Source: Cryobacterium sp. SO1
Lineage (GTDB): Bacteria; Actinomycetota; Actinomycetes; Actinomycetales; Microbacteriaceae
Length of the DNA stretch: 64,000 nt
Assembly (NCBI RefSeq): GCF_004210215.2
Contig: NZ_CP067394.1
Location: forward strand, 3,100,001-3,164,000
Direction of reading: 5' to 3'
Shown here: positions 27,376 through 35,481 of the stretch, one piece after another
How the letters are laid out: each line of letters starts with the position of its first letter
Numbering within the stretch: the stretch's first letter is position 1
Made by a program: the position numbers and the translations under genes
Notes under the pieces: model-generated
Database searches by the model: none
Seen by the model: the letters and a program-made list of their open reading frames with translations, nothing else
What the model was told of the DNA's origin: nothing

Positions 27376-28470
27376 GTGAATTTCATGCGTTATGGCCGCC
27401 CCGCGGTCATTGCTATTGCCGCAGCACTCGTGCTTTCCTCCTGCGCCTCGAACGAAGCCGGCAGCACGGCAACGGACGACTCCGCCGAGAGCACCCTCAC
27501 CGGCACGCTCAACGCCGCGGGCGCCTCCTCGCAGGGCTCGGCCCAGGAAACGTGGATCTCCGCTTTCCAGACGGCCAACCCGGACGTCACCGTCAACTAC
27601 GACCCGTCGGGCTCCGGCGCCGGCCGCGAGACCTTCATCGCCGGCGGCACCAGCTTCGCCGGTTCGGACTCCTACCTGAGCGACGAGGAGCTGGCCGGCG
27701 AGTTCGCCGCCTGCGCCCCCGACACCCTCGCCGTCGACCTGCCGGTCTACATCTCCCCGATCGCCGTCATCTTCAACGTTGAGGGCGTCACCGACCTCAA
27801 CATGGATGCCGACACGCTCGCCAAGATCTTCACCGGCGCCATCACCACCTGGAACGACCCGGCCATCGTCGCGCTGAACGCCGACGCCGAGCTGCCGGCC
27901 ACCGCGATCACCGCCGTGCACCGTTCGGACGACTCGGGTACCACCAAGAACTTCGCCGACTACCTCTTCCAGGCCGCACCCGACGTGTGGACCGAGAAGC
28001 CGGCCGACCCGTTCCCGTACGCCACCGGTGAGGGCGCCCAGGGCACCTCCGGTGTCGTCGACGCCGTGACCAACGGCACCGGCACCATCGGCTACGCCGA
28101 CGCGTCCCGCGCCGGTGACCTCGGTGTCGCCAAGATCAAGGTCGGCGACGAGTTCGTCGAGTACACGGCCGAGGCCGCCGCAGCAGTCGTCGACGGTTCG
28201 CCGCTCGTCGAAGGCCGCGCCGACAACGACCTGGCCATCAAGCTCGACCGCCTCACCACCAACCCCGAGGAATACCCGCTCGTCCTGGTGAGCTACGCAC
28301 TGGTCTGCACCGAGTACGCGGATGCCGAACAGGGCGCCCTCGTCAAGGAGTACGTCAGCTACATGGCCAGCGAAGAGGGCCAGGCCGAGGCTGCATCATC
28401 CGCCGGCGCCGCACCGCTGTCAGCGGACCTGCAGTCCAAGGTTGCCGCCGTCCTCGAGACCGTCAAGTAA
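27376..28470 (+). CDS. pstS: phosphate ABC transporter substrate-binding lipoprotein
   Basis: A 364-residue periplasmic-binding-protein-like lipoprotein: signal peptide ending LVLSSC with Cys23 as lipid site, then GTLNAAGASSQGSAQETW, the phosphate-binding GASS segment, followed by TVNYDPSGSGAGRE and VHRSDDSGTTKNF. It captures inorganic phosphate at the cell surface. GTG at 27376 lies 5 bases after GAAAAGGA. A strong hairpin after its stop separates it from pstCAB, which would favour higher PstS than channel levels. Confidence 0.95.
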   Translation: MNFMRYGRPAVIAIAAALVLSSCASNEAGSTATDDSAESTLTGTLNAAGASSQGSAQETWISAFQTANPDVTVNYDPSGSGAGRETFIAGGTSFAGSDSYLSDEELAGEFAACAPDTLAVDLPVYISPIAVIFNVEGVTDLNMDADTLAKIFTGAITTWNDPAIVALNADAELPATAITAVHRSDDSGTTKNFADYLFQAAPDVWTEKPADPFPYATGEGAQGTSGVVDAVTNGTGTIGYADASRAGDLGVAKIKVGDEFVEYTAEAAAAVVDGSPLVEGRADNDLAIKLDRLTTNPEEYPLVLVSYALVCTEYADAEQGALVKEYVSYMASEEGQAEAASSAGAAPLSADLQSKVAAVLETVK

Positions 28471-28506
28471 CTCAACACCCGCTGAGCTTCACGCTTCAGT
28501 AACACC

Positions 28507-28549
28507 GCCCGGCCGGGCGACCGCGTTGCACGCGGTCGCCCGGCCGGGC
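28507..28549 (+). terminator. attenuator/stability hairpin between pstS and pstC
   Basis: A perfect 19-base-pair stem (GCCCGGCCGGGCGACCGCG and its complement) with a 5-base loop. There is no T-tract. Likely a partial terminator or an mRNA 3'-end protector for pstS. Confidence 0.75.
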
Positions 28550-28622
28550 ACACTGAGGATTGGGGTCCGGCTCACGATCCACCTTTACCGGAACATCAAC
28601 CCCCTCCAGGGAGACGCACGGA

Positions 28623-29564
28623 ATGACGACCGCAGACCGTATTGCGATCAAGGCCAAGGAACGACCGGGCGACCGCATCTTCTCCACCGCGACGGTGGTG
28701 GCAGGCAGCCTGATCCTGGCCGTGCTGGCCGCCGTGGCCCTGTTCCTGTTCATACAGAGCATCCCCGCCTTCGTGGCACCGCCTGACGCTTTCAAGGGCG
28801 AGTTCACCAACTTCTGGTCCTATGTGGCCCCGCTGGCCTTCGGCACCGTCTGGTCGGCCTTCCTGGCCCTCCTGATGGCCGTGCCCGTCGCCATCGCCGT
28901 GGCCCTTTTCATCTCGCACTACGCCCCGCGCAAACTCGCGCAGGGTCTGGGCTACCTCATCGACCTGCTCGCGGCAGTTCCCTCCGTGGTCTTCGGCCTC
29001 TGGGGCATCGGCGTGCTGGCCCCGATGGTGCAGCCGTTCTACGCCAACCTCGTCGAGTGGTTCAGCTGGATCCCGCTGTTCGCCGGCCCCGTCTCCGGTA
29101 CCGGTCGCACCATCCTCACCGTGGCCATCGTGCTCGCCGTGATGGTGCTACCGATCATCACCGCCATCTGCCGGGAGATCTTCCTGCAGACCCCGGTGCT
29201 CTACGAGGAAGCCTCACTGGCCCTCGGCGCCACCCGCTGGGAAATGATCACCATGGCCGTGCTGCCGTTCGGCCGCGCCGGAATCATCTCCGCCGCCATG
29301 CTCGGCCTCGGCCGCGCGCTTGGCGAGACCATGGCCGTGGCCATGGTGCTCTCTCCCAACCCCGAGGTGATCTTCCAACTGCTCACCTCGCAGAACTCCA
29401 ACACCATCGCGGCCAACATCGCGCTCAACTTCCCTGAGGCGAACGGCGTCGGGGTCAACATCCTGCTGGCCACCGGCCTCATGCTCTTCGTCATCACGCT
29501 GATCGTGAACATGATCGCGCGCGTGATCATCAACCGCCGCAAGGCCTTCTCAGGAGCGAATTGA
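28623..29564 (+). CDS. pstC: phosphate ABC transporter permease PstC
   Basis: A 313-residue membrane permease with about six helices. The EAA loop that contacts PstB is seen as YEEASLALGATRWEMITMAVLP, and ALAVMVLPIITAICRE-like segments precede it. Start ATG at 28623 (MTTADRIAIKAKERPGD), the usual PstC N-terminus. Its stop overlaps the pstA ATG by one base (TGATG). Confidence 0.95.
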   Translation: MTTADRIAIKAKERPGDRIFSTATVVAGSLILAVLAAVALFLFIQSIPAFVAPPDAFKGEFTNFWSYVAPLAFGTVWSAFLALLMAVPVAIAVALFISHYAPRKLAQGLGYLIDLLAAVPSVVFGLWGIGVLAPMVQPFYANLVEWFSWIPLFAGPVSGTGRTILTVAIVLAVMVLPIITAICREIFLQTPVLYEEASLALGATRWEMITMAVLPFGRAGIISAAMLGLGRALGETMAVAMVLSPNPEVIFQLLTSQNSNTIAANIALNFPEANGVGVNILLATGLMLFVITLIVNMIARVIINRRKAFSGAN

Positions 29565-30652
29565 TGAGCACCACGACAATCTCGTCTCCCGTCACCAACT
29601 CCCTCACCGCCGGCAAGCTGCCCAGGAACTCCCCGCTGATGGTGCTCGCCGCCAGCTGGATCGTCGTGGGTGCTATTTTCCTGGTGATCTTCCTCTCCGG
29701 GGCCTCGGAGACCTTCAACTGGGCGGGCACGCTGTTCTTCGGCACCGTGCTGTACTGCATCGCCCTGTTCCTGTTCTCCTACTTCGTCGAGGGCGCCCGC
29801 CGGGCCAGGGACCGCCTGGTCACCGCCCTGGTCACCATCGCGTTCGTGGTGGCACTGATCCCGCTGATCTCCCTGATCGGTACGACCATCCTCAACGGCC
29901 TGCCCTCGTTCCTCACCCCCACCTTCTTCACCGAGTCCCAGCGCAACGTCGTCGGCGCCGGCGGCGGGGCCCTGCACGCCATCATCGGTACCCTGTTCGT
30001 CACCGGGCTGGCCACCCTCATCTCGGTGCCGATCGGCCTGCTCACCGCCATCTACCTCACCGAGTACGGCCGCGGCCGACTGGCCCGCGGCATCACCTTC
30101 TTCGTCGACGTGATGACCGGCATCCCCTCGATCGTGGCCGGCCTGTTCGCCTACGCACTGTTCTCGCTTCTGTTCAACGACCCGGGCATCCGCTTCGGTT
30201 TCGGCGGTTCGGTGGCGTTGTCGGTGCTGATGATCCCGGTGGTGGTGCGCTCGAGCGAGGAGATGCTCAAGCTGGTGCCCAACGAGCTGCGCGAGGCCGC
30301 CTACGCGCTCGGCGTGCCCAAGTGGCTGACCATCGTCAAGGTGGTGCTGCCGACCTCACTGGCCGGCATCGTCACGGGTGTGATGATCTCGATCTCCCGA
30401 GTGATCGGCGAGACCGCGCCGCTGCTGATCGTCGCCGGCTTCACCGCCAGCATGAACTACGACCTGTTCAGCGAGCGGATGATGACCCTGCCGGTGTTCG
30501 TGTACACCCAGTACGCCAGCCAGGGCGCCGACTCGCAGGCATACATCGACCGGGCCTGGGCCGGAGCGCTCACCCTGATCGTGATCGTGATGCTGCTGAA
30601 CCTCGTTGCCCGGCTCGTCGCCCGCGCCTTCTCCCCCAAACTCGGCCGCTGA
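29564..30652 (+). CDS. pstA: phosphate ABC transporter permease PstA
   Basis: A 362-residue permease, longer than enterobacterial PstA because of an N-terminal stretch with two extra hydrophobic segments (LAASWIVVGAIFLVIFL and LFFGTVLYCIALFLFSYF). The core is typical: GIPSIVAGLFAYALF, LREAAYALGVPKWLTIVKVVLP (EAA loop) and ISRVIGETAPLLIVAGF. Works with PstC and PstB. A short CTGCTTACC repeat lies just after it before pstB. Confidence 0.94.
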   Translation: MSTTTISSPVTNSLTAGKLPRNSPLMVLAASWIVVGAIFLVIFLSGASETFNWAGTLFFGTVLYCIALFLFSYFVEGARRARDRLVTALVTIAFVVALIPLISLIGTTILNGLPSFLTPTFFTESQRNVVGAGGGALHAIIGTLFVTGLATLISVPIGLLTAIYLTEYGRGRLARGITFFVDVMTGIPSIVAGLFAYALFSLLFNDPGIRFGFGGSVALSVLMIPVVVRSSEEMLKLVPNELREAAYALGVPKWLTIVKVVLPTSLAGIVTGVMISISRVIGETAPLLIVAGFTASMNYDLFSERMMTLPVFVYTQYASQGADSQAYIDRAWAGALTLIVIVMLLNLVARLVARAFSPKLGR

Positions 30653-30715
30653 CGCTGCCGCCGCAGAGTCTTCTGCTTACCCTGCTTACCCTGCTTCTCA
30701 GATTCGAAGGAACAC

Positions 30716-31495
30716 ATGTCCAAGCGCATTGAAGTGAACGACCTCGACGTCTACTACAGCAAGTTCCTGGCCGTCGAGGGCGTGTCGCTGACCATTGAAC
30801 CGCGCACGGTGACCGCGCTGATCGGCCCCTCCGGTTGTGGCAAGTCCACGTTCCTGCGCACCCTCAACCGGATGCACGAGGTCATCCCCGGCGCCCACGT
30901 CGACGGTGAAGTGCTCATCGACGGCAACAACCTTTACGGCCCCGGCGTCGACCCGGTGCTCGTGCGCCGACAGGTGGGCATGGTGTTCCAGCGGCCCAAC
31001 CCGTTCCCCACCATGTCGATCGGCGACAATGTTCTCGCCGGCGTGAAGTTGAACAACCGCCGGATGGCCAAGAGCGACGCCGACGCCCTGATCGAGAAGT
31101 CGCTCAGCGGCGCCAACCTCTGGAACGAGGTGAAGGACCGCCTGGACAAGCCCGGCTCGAGCCTCTCCGGCGGCCAGCAGCAGCGTCTCTGCATTGCCCG
31201 CGCCATCGCCGTGCAGCCCGACGTGATCCTGATGGACGAGCCCTGCTCGGCCCTCGACCCGATCTCCACGCTCGCCATCGAGGACCTCATCGAGGAGATG
31301 AAGACCGACTACACGATCGTCATCGTCACGCACAACATGCAGCAGGCCTCCCGGGTCTCCGACCGCACCGCGTTCTTCAACATCGCGGGCACCGGCAAGC
31401 CGGGCAAGCTCATCGAGTACAACGACACCACCACGATCTTCTCCAACCCCACCGTGCAGGCCACCGAGGACTACGTCTCCGGCCGGTTCGGCTGA
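30716..31495 (+). CDS. pstB: phosphate ABC transporter ATPase PstB
   Basis: A 259-residue ATPase: Walker [10 protein letters not shown], the PstB-specific [16 protein letters not shown]-loop, signature [14 protein letters not shown], Walker [14 protein letters not shown] and the switch histidine in [11 protein letters not shown]. It energises phosphate uptake and, with PhoU, forms the sensory complex for SenX3. Last gene of pstSCAB. Confidence 0.96.
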   Translation: MSKRIEVNDLDVYYSKFLAVEGVSLTIEPRTVTALIGPSGCGKSTFLRTLNRMHEVIPGAHVDGEVLIDGNNLYGPGVDPVLVRRQVGMVFQRPNPFPTMSIGDNVLAGVKLNNRRMAKSDADALIEKSLSGANLWNEVKDRLDKPGSSLSGGQQQRLCIARAIAVQPDVILMDEPCSALDPISTLAIEDLIEEMKTDYTIVIVTHNMQQASRVSDRTAFFNIAGTGKPGKLIEYNDTTTIFSNPTVQATEDYVSGRFG

Positions 31496-31611
31496 ACCCG
31501 CCCCCGCGTCTCCGCCGCCCGGTCGACCCCACGGTCGCCCGGGCGGTTGTGCGTCTTGGTCGTGTCCGCAGCCCCTGCGGTCCCCCGCGGTCCCCGCCAT
31601 ACTCGTCAGGT

Positions 31612-31671
31612 CGCGAAAGCGGCCAAACGGTCACCACAGCGCCCCGAAGCAACCACACCCCCGCTCTCGCG
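31612..31671. repeat. class D palindrome copy 1
   Basis: CGCGAAAGCGGCC faces CCCCGCTCTCGCG. The motif CGCGAAAGCGG repeats once more at about 31683. A related palindrome lies at 42332-42392. Here it sits between convergent pstB and the aminotransferase gene. Confidence 0.65.
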
Positions 31672-31709
31672 GAAGCGTCATGTCGCGAAAGCGGAAGGGA
31701 CTACCGCCG

Positions 31710-32600
31710 CTAGGACCCGGTGCGGGCCAGCAGGGACGCGTTCAGGGTGCGGGTGAGCTCGTCGTCGTGCGGGAACTCCTCGCCGTCCAGGGCGGTCACG
31801 GCGACCGCGAGGCGCACGCTGGAGACCAGCCACGCCGCATCCGCCGCCCGCAGCTCGTCGATGGTGACGTCACGGTACTCGACGCTCTCGCCGTGCACGG
31901 TGAGGTACTCGAACACGCTCTGCTGAGTGGTGCCGTGCAGGATGGCGCCGCTCGGCGCCGGGGTGATGTAACGGTCGTCGATGCGGAGGATCACGCTCGA
32001 GGTGGGGCCCTCCATGACGAAACCGTCGTGGGTGAGGAAGATGGTGTCGTCGGCACCGCGGCGCTTGGCCTCGCGCAGGGCCGCCATGTTGATCGCGTAG
32101 CTGAGGGTCTTGGCGCCCATCAGCAGCCAGGGCGCCTGCTCGGCGACGCCGCGCGGGTAGCCCCGGTCGAGGGTGATCACCCTGATGCCGTTCTCGCGTA
32201 CCGCACGGAAGTCCGCCGCGCGCGTGGCATGCAGCCAGGCGGTGGGCGCCGGCCCGTGCTCGACGCCGCGGCTGAGCACGAACTTGAGCGCCAGCTCGCC
32301 CTCGCCGGGGATCCTCTCGACCGCGTAAGCGATCGCGGCCCGCCACTGGGCGGGGTTGGGCACCGGCAGGTCGCAGATCTGCGCCGAGTTGATCAGCCGG
32401 TTGATGTGCGGTTCGATCTCCTGAGGATGCCCGTTGACCACACTGAGGGTCTCGAAGATGCCATCACCGCGCTGGGTGCTCAACTCTGCCACCCGCAACG
32501 CCGGGGCGCCGGAATCGATCTCGTGGAAGGTCTCCACGAAATCCGTGCGGGTGGAGTCGGCGGGCTCCGGGTCGATGAGCAAGGTGAAGGGCAGGGTCAT
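31710..32600 (-). CDS. pabC: class IV aminotransferase / aminodeoxychorismate lyase-like protein
   Basis: A 296-residue PLP fold-type IV enzyme. RGDGIFETLSVVNG at the N-terminus, the PLP-binding lysine in MGAKTLSYAINMAALREAKRRG and DDTIFLTHDGFVMEGPTSSV match PabC-like proteins, which release pyruvate from aminodeoxychorismate to give 4-aminobenzoate for folate. Branched-chain or D-amino-acid transaminase activity cannot be excluded. It stands alone, so the pab assignment rests on sequence only. Confidence 0.8.
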   Translation of the reverse strand: MTLPFTLLIDPEPADSTRTDFVETFHEIDSGAPALRVAELSTQRGDGIFETLSVVNGHPQEIEPHINRLINSAQICDLPVPNPAQWRAAIAYAVERIPGEGELALKFVLSRGVEHGPAPTAWLHATRAADFRAVRENGIRVITLDRGYPRGVAEQAPWLLMGAKTLSYAINMAALREAKRRGADDTIFLTHDGFVMEGPTSSVILRIDDRYITPAPSGAILHGTTQQSVFEYLTVHGESVEYRDVTIDELRAADAAWLVSSVRLAVAVTALDGEEFPHDDELTRTLNASLLARTGS

Positions 32601-32663
32601 GCACTGAGCCTACCCACCCGTCGTCGTCGGCCCGCGGAACCCGTCCCGCTCGCCGTGCGACGA

Positions 32664-32722
32664 GCGAGAAGACAGTTGAGGGCAGTCCGAAGCACCAACA
32701 CTGACGCCAAATGCCCTCTCGG
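32664..32722. repeat. class C palindrome copy 2
   Basis: GCGAGAAGACAGTTGAGGGC faces GCCAAATGCCCTCTCGGC. Located downstream of rskA (minus strand) and just upstream of the aminotransferase gene. Confidence 0.7.
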
Positions 32723-32736
32723 CGCCACGGCGGCGA

Positions 32737-32795
32737 GCGAGAAGACAGTTGAGGCCAGTCTGGTCAGGCAACACCGGCCCCAAATGCCTTCTCGC
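32737..32795. repeat. class C palindrome copy 3
   Basis: GCGAGAAGACAGTTGAGGCC faces GGCCCCAAATGCCTTCTCGC, 14 bases after copy 2 and in the same orientation. The two share the left arm almost exactly. Confidence 0.75.
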
Positions 32796-32805
32796 GGCGA
32801 GTGGG

Positions 32806-33741
32806 TCAGCTCTGGATGGCCACGATCGGGTCGGTGGTGGGCTGTTCGGAGCCGCCCTTGGGTTCCACGGTGACGCCCACGGTGTCGCCGGCGGTCATGG
32901 TGCCGTCGAGCACCCGCCAAGCGGTACCGGAGCCATCGGAGTCGAACGTGCCGGCCGAGACCGGTCCGGCCGCGCCGATGTACCAGAGCTGGTAATCCTT
33001 GTCATCGCCGAGGGCGGGCAGATCGTCGACGATGATCGCGGACAGGCCGAGGTCACCCGACCAGACGAGGGTGGCGTCCTGGCCGTCGGCGGTCTGGGTC
33101 GACGCGCGCTGGGTGTCGGCGGCCGCGTTGATCTCGGCGAGGCCGGCGGCCTGCTCCTGGACGAACTCCCGACTGGGATCACCGTAGATCGCCTGGCCGG
33201 CGAAGGTGCCGGTCACAAAGAGGGCGACCGCGGCCGCCGCCGCGACGAGGTACCCGGTCGGGCGTTGGAACCAGCGTCGTTGGGCCCGCTCGGCGGCCGA
33301 ACCGGATCCGGCCGAAGTCACCGGGGTGGTCTCGGAGGCCGGGGTGGCCGCGGAGCGGCGTCCGGAGCCGATCGGGATGGCCGCGGGCGGCGCATCCATC
33401 GGGACGGCGGGATCGGCGGGGTCGACCGGCACGGCCTCGACCGGCACGGCCGGCGCGGCGCTCGGTGCGAGCTGCGGGGTGCTGGCGATCTGAGCCATCA
33501 GGCTGGCCCTGAGAGCGCTGGAGGGTTCAACGGGGGCGACCGCCAGGCCCAGGGCCACGGCCGTGTCGCTGAGTTCGGCCGCTTCGATGCGCGCCTGCTC
33601 TGACCGGGCCATGTAGCGCTCGTATTCGGCGGCTTCCTCGGCGGTGAGCGCGTTCAGCGCGTAGGCGCCGGCCAGGTCGGCCGGGTTCTCGGCGGAACCG
33701 TTGCCGGTCACGTTGTTGTTGGGCTTGCCGGTGTCGTTCAA
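32806..33741 (-). CDS. rskA: anti-sigma-K factor RskA
   Basis: A 311-residue single-pass regulator. The cytoplasmic N-terminus (LAGAYALNALTAEEAAEYERY) is the sigma-binding domain, followed by a long Pro/Ala linker, a membrane helix (YLVAAAAAVALFVTGTFAG, about 165-185) and an extracytoplasmic RskA C-terminal domain (GLSAIIVDDLPALGDDKDYQLWYI). It holds SigK inactive until cleaved by site-1/site-2 proteases (family knowledge). Overlaps the sigK stop (ATGA at 33738-33741). Confidence 0.92.
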   Translation of the reverse strand: MNDTGKPNNNVTGNGSAENPADLAGAYALNALTAEEAAEYERYMARSEQARIEAAELSDTAVALGLAVAPVEPSSALRASLMAQIASTPQLAPSAAPAVPVEAVPVDPADPAVPMDAPPAAIPIGSGRRSAATPASETTPVTSAGSGSAAERAQRRWFQRPTGYLVAAAAAVALFVTGTFAGQAIYGDPSREFVQEQAAGLAEINAAADTQRASTQTADGQDATLVWSGDLGLSAIIVDDLPALGDDKDYQLWYIGAAGPVSAGTFDSDGSGTAWRVLDGTMTAGDTVGVTVEPKGGSEQPTTDPIVAIQS

Positions 33742-34331
33742 GACGCCACCCCCAGTTCATCTCGCAGACGGATTAACCCGTCGCGTAGCCGGGTCTTGAC
33801 GGTGCCGAGCGGAATGTGGAGGTAGTCGGCGACTTCACGGTGACTGTAACCGCTGAAGTACGACAGGCTTACGGCCTGCCGTTGCAGTTCGGTCAGTCTG
33901 GACATCGCCTTCTCCACCCTTTCATGCTCGATTTTCACCTCGACGGTTTCGGCGACGTGGTCATACGGCACCGCGAGGTCGCGGATGCCGATCTTGGTGT
34001 CCCGGTCGCGTCCGGCCTGCGACGACCGAATCCGGTCGATCGCACGTCGGTGCGCCATGGTCATGATCCAGGTCGAAGCCCCGCCACGCTGTGACTCATA
34101 CCGCGAAGCCGTCTGCCAGATCTCCAGAAAAATCTCCTGGGTCACTTCTTCGGACTGCGCGTGATCGATCAGCACGCGCTTGACCAAGCCAAGCACCCGC
34201 GGAGCGATCTGGTCGTATAGCTCTCCGAAAGCCGTTTGGTCGCCATCGGCCACCCGGGCGAGCAGCTCTTCTTTCGAAGGCGCTGTCGACGAGGCGTCGA
34301 GGTCGAATTCAGCAGTCATGAGATCCAGCAT
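33738..34331 (-). CDS. sigK: ECF RNA polymerase sigma factor SigK
   Basis: A 197-residue ECF sigma factor: region 2 (FGELYDQIAPRVLGLVKRVL, EEVTQEIFLEIWQ, WIMTMAHRRAIDRIR) and region 4 (LTELQRQAVSLSYFSGYSHREVADYL, LGTVKTRLRDGLIRLRD). Paired with its anti-sigma RskA by overlap. Start ATG at 34331 (MLDLMTAEF); a second ATG at 34319 would drop four residues. The 257 bases upstream contain no gene and presumably the autoregulated promoter. Confidence 0.93.
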   Translation of the reverse strand: MLDLMTAEFDLDASSTAPSKEELLARVADGDQTAFGELYDQIAPRVLGLVKRVLIDHAQSEEVTQEIFLEIWQTASRYESQRGGASTWIMTMAHRRAIDRIRSSQAGRDRDTKIGIRDLAVPYDHVAETVEVKIEHERVEKAMSRLTELQRQAVSLSYFSGYSHREVADYLHIPLGTVKTRLRDGLIRLRDELGVAS

Positions 34332-34588
34332 GTCAGGTCCAGTCCCCTTCCATGATGAGGGTTCGGTACCGAGTCCCCGCTGGATTGGTCTGGAGCGAAA
34401 ATTGTTGTGACCCTGTGACGAACCTGCGCCGCCATCCAGAGAGCAGAGTGAAGGCCGGACCGCAGAACGCCTCTCGGCGCGAGGCCGTTCTAGACGGCGA
34501 ATATTGGAGCCCGGGGTTACTGCGGTCCGGCCAGCATCCAGTGTAAACGACATCGGCTGAGAGTTCATTCCCGGATGCCGCCCATCGC

Positions 34589-35218
34589 CTATTCCAGGGA
34601 GTCGCTGCGCCACAGCCGGGCGCAGGAGCCGAATTCCGACGCGGTGGTGGAGAATCGCAGCGCGCGGGTGGTCAGCTCGCTGGAGCGACCGGGTTCGGTG
34701 CTGTCGAAATCGTCGGCCACGCTCGCGCAGCCGGCGCCGATCACCCGGCAGAATGCGGCCGCCCGGTCCAGGGCGATGCCGAAGTCGCCGGTGAACACGC
34801 CGCGGAGGATCTCGTCGGCGAGCAGGATGATCTCGGCCGGCCCGGTCGGCACCGCGGCGCCCGCGACGAGAGGATCGATGGTGACCGCGACATCGATGCC
34901 CCGCTGGTAGAGGTAGGCCGTGCCGTCGGCATCCTGCCGGATCAGCAACCGCACCAGGTAGATGCGCCACAGCGCTCCGGGCAGGCTGCGCGGCGTGGCG
35001 CGGGACCACAACTCCGCCACGGCGTCGATGCCGTGCTCGTCGGTGTACGCCACCAGACGCTCCACAACGGCGGGGTCCGGGCTCTCCCGCACCCGGTTGA
35101 TCAGCGCCTGCGCGGTCTCGTGCGCGATCCGGCTGATCTGAGCGGGATCTTCGCCGCCCATCATCGACTCGAACTTCGCACCCGAGAACTGGGTGGGTTT
35201 GTGAAAATCGTTGACCAT
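34589..35218 (-). CDS. conserved actinobacterial protein of unknown function
   Basis: A 209-residue, mostly helical, soluble protein (MVNDFHKPTQFSGAKFES start, AGGAGG upstream of ATG 35218). Segments such as DEHGIDAVAELWSRATPRSLPGALWRIYLVRLLIR look strongly conserved from my recall of related genomes, where it is sometimes labelled an RNA polymerase beta subunit; nothing in the sequence supports that label. No catalytic motif recognised. It ends 257 bases upstream of sigK on the same strand. Confidence 0.7.
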   Translation of the reverse strand: MVNDFHKPTQFSGAKFESMMGGEDPAQISRIAHETAQALINRVRESPDPAVVERLVAYTDEHGIDAVAELWSRATPRSLPGALWRIYLVRLLIRQDADGTAYLYQRGIDVAVTIDPLVAGAAVPTGPAEIILLADEILRGVFTGDFGIALDRAAAFCRVIGAGCASVADDFDSTEPGRSSELTTRALRFSTTASEFGSCARLWRSDSLE

Positions 35219-35357
35219 CGCTCTCCTCCTGGGCTTTGCGGCAGCGTAGTCGGGTACGCCGCCGGATGTGTGGGTGTTGGCGTGCCGGCGTCTCTGGCGG
35301 ATGCATCCACGCTAGTCAAAAAAACCGTCCGCGAATCCACGCTAAGTTATTAACCGC

Positions 35358-35430
35358 GGGCCTCTAGCTCAGTTGGTAGAGCAAAGGACTTTTAATCCTT
35401 GGGTCGTCGGTTCGAGCCCGACGGGGCCCA
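35358..35430 (+). tRNA. tRNA-Lys (anticodon TTT)
   Basis: Complete cloverleaf: acceptor GGGCCTC/GGGGCCC, D arm AGCTCAGTTGGTAGAGC, anticodon stem AAGGA/TCCTT with loop CTTTTAA (anticodon TTT), T-loop GTTCGAG, discriminator A. No encoded CCA. Its 3' half is duplicated at 37716-37753. Confidence 0.96.
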
Positions 35431-35432
35431 CT
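35395..35432. repeat. attachment-like repeat within tRNA-Lys
   Basis: Begins ATCCTTGGGTCGTCGG and ends GGGGCCCACT; covers the last 36 bases of the tRNA and 2 beyond it. Confidence 0.85.
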
Positions 35433-35481
35433 CTTCACATCCTTGTCGCGCGGGAGGACTTCGACACCACATCGCCGGGCC

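Noticed and set aside
34589..35218. RNA polymerase beta subunit label for this gene
   Set aside because: 209 residues with no rpoB motif; the name would be a propagated misannotation.
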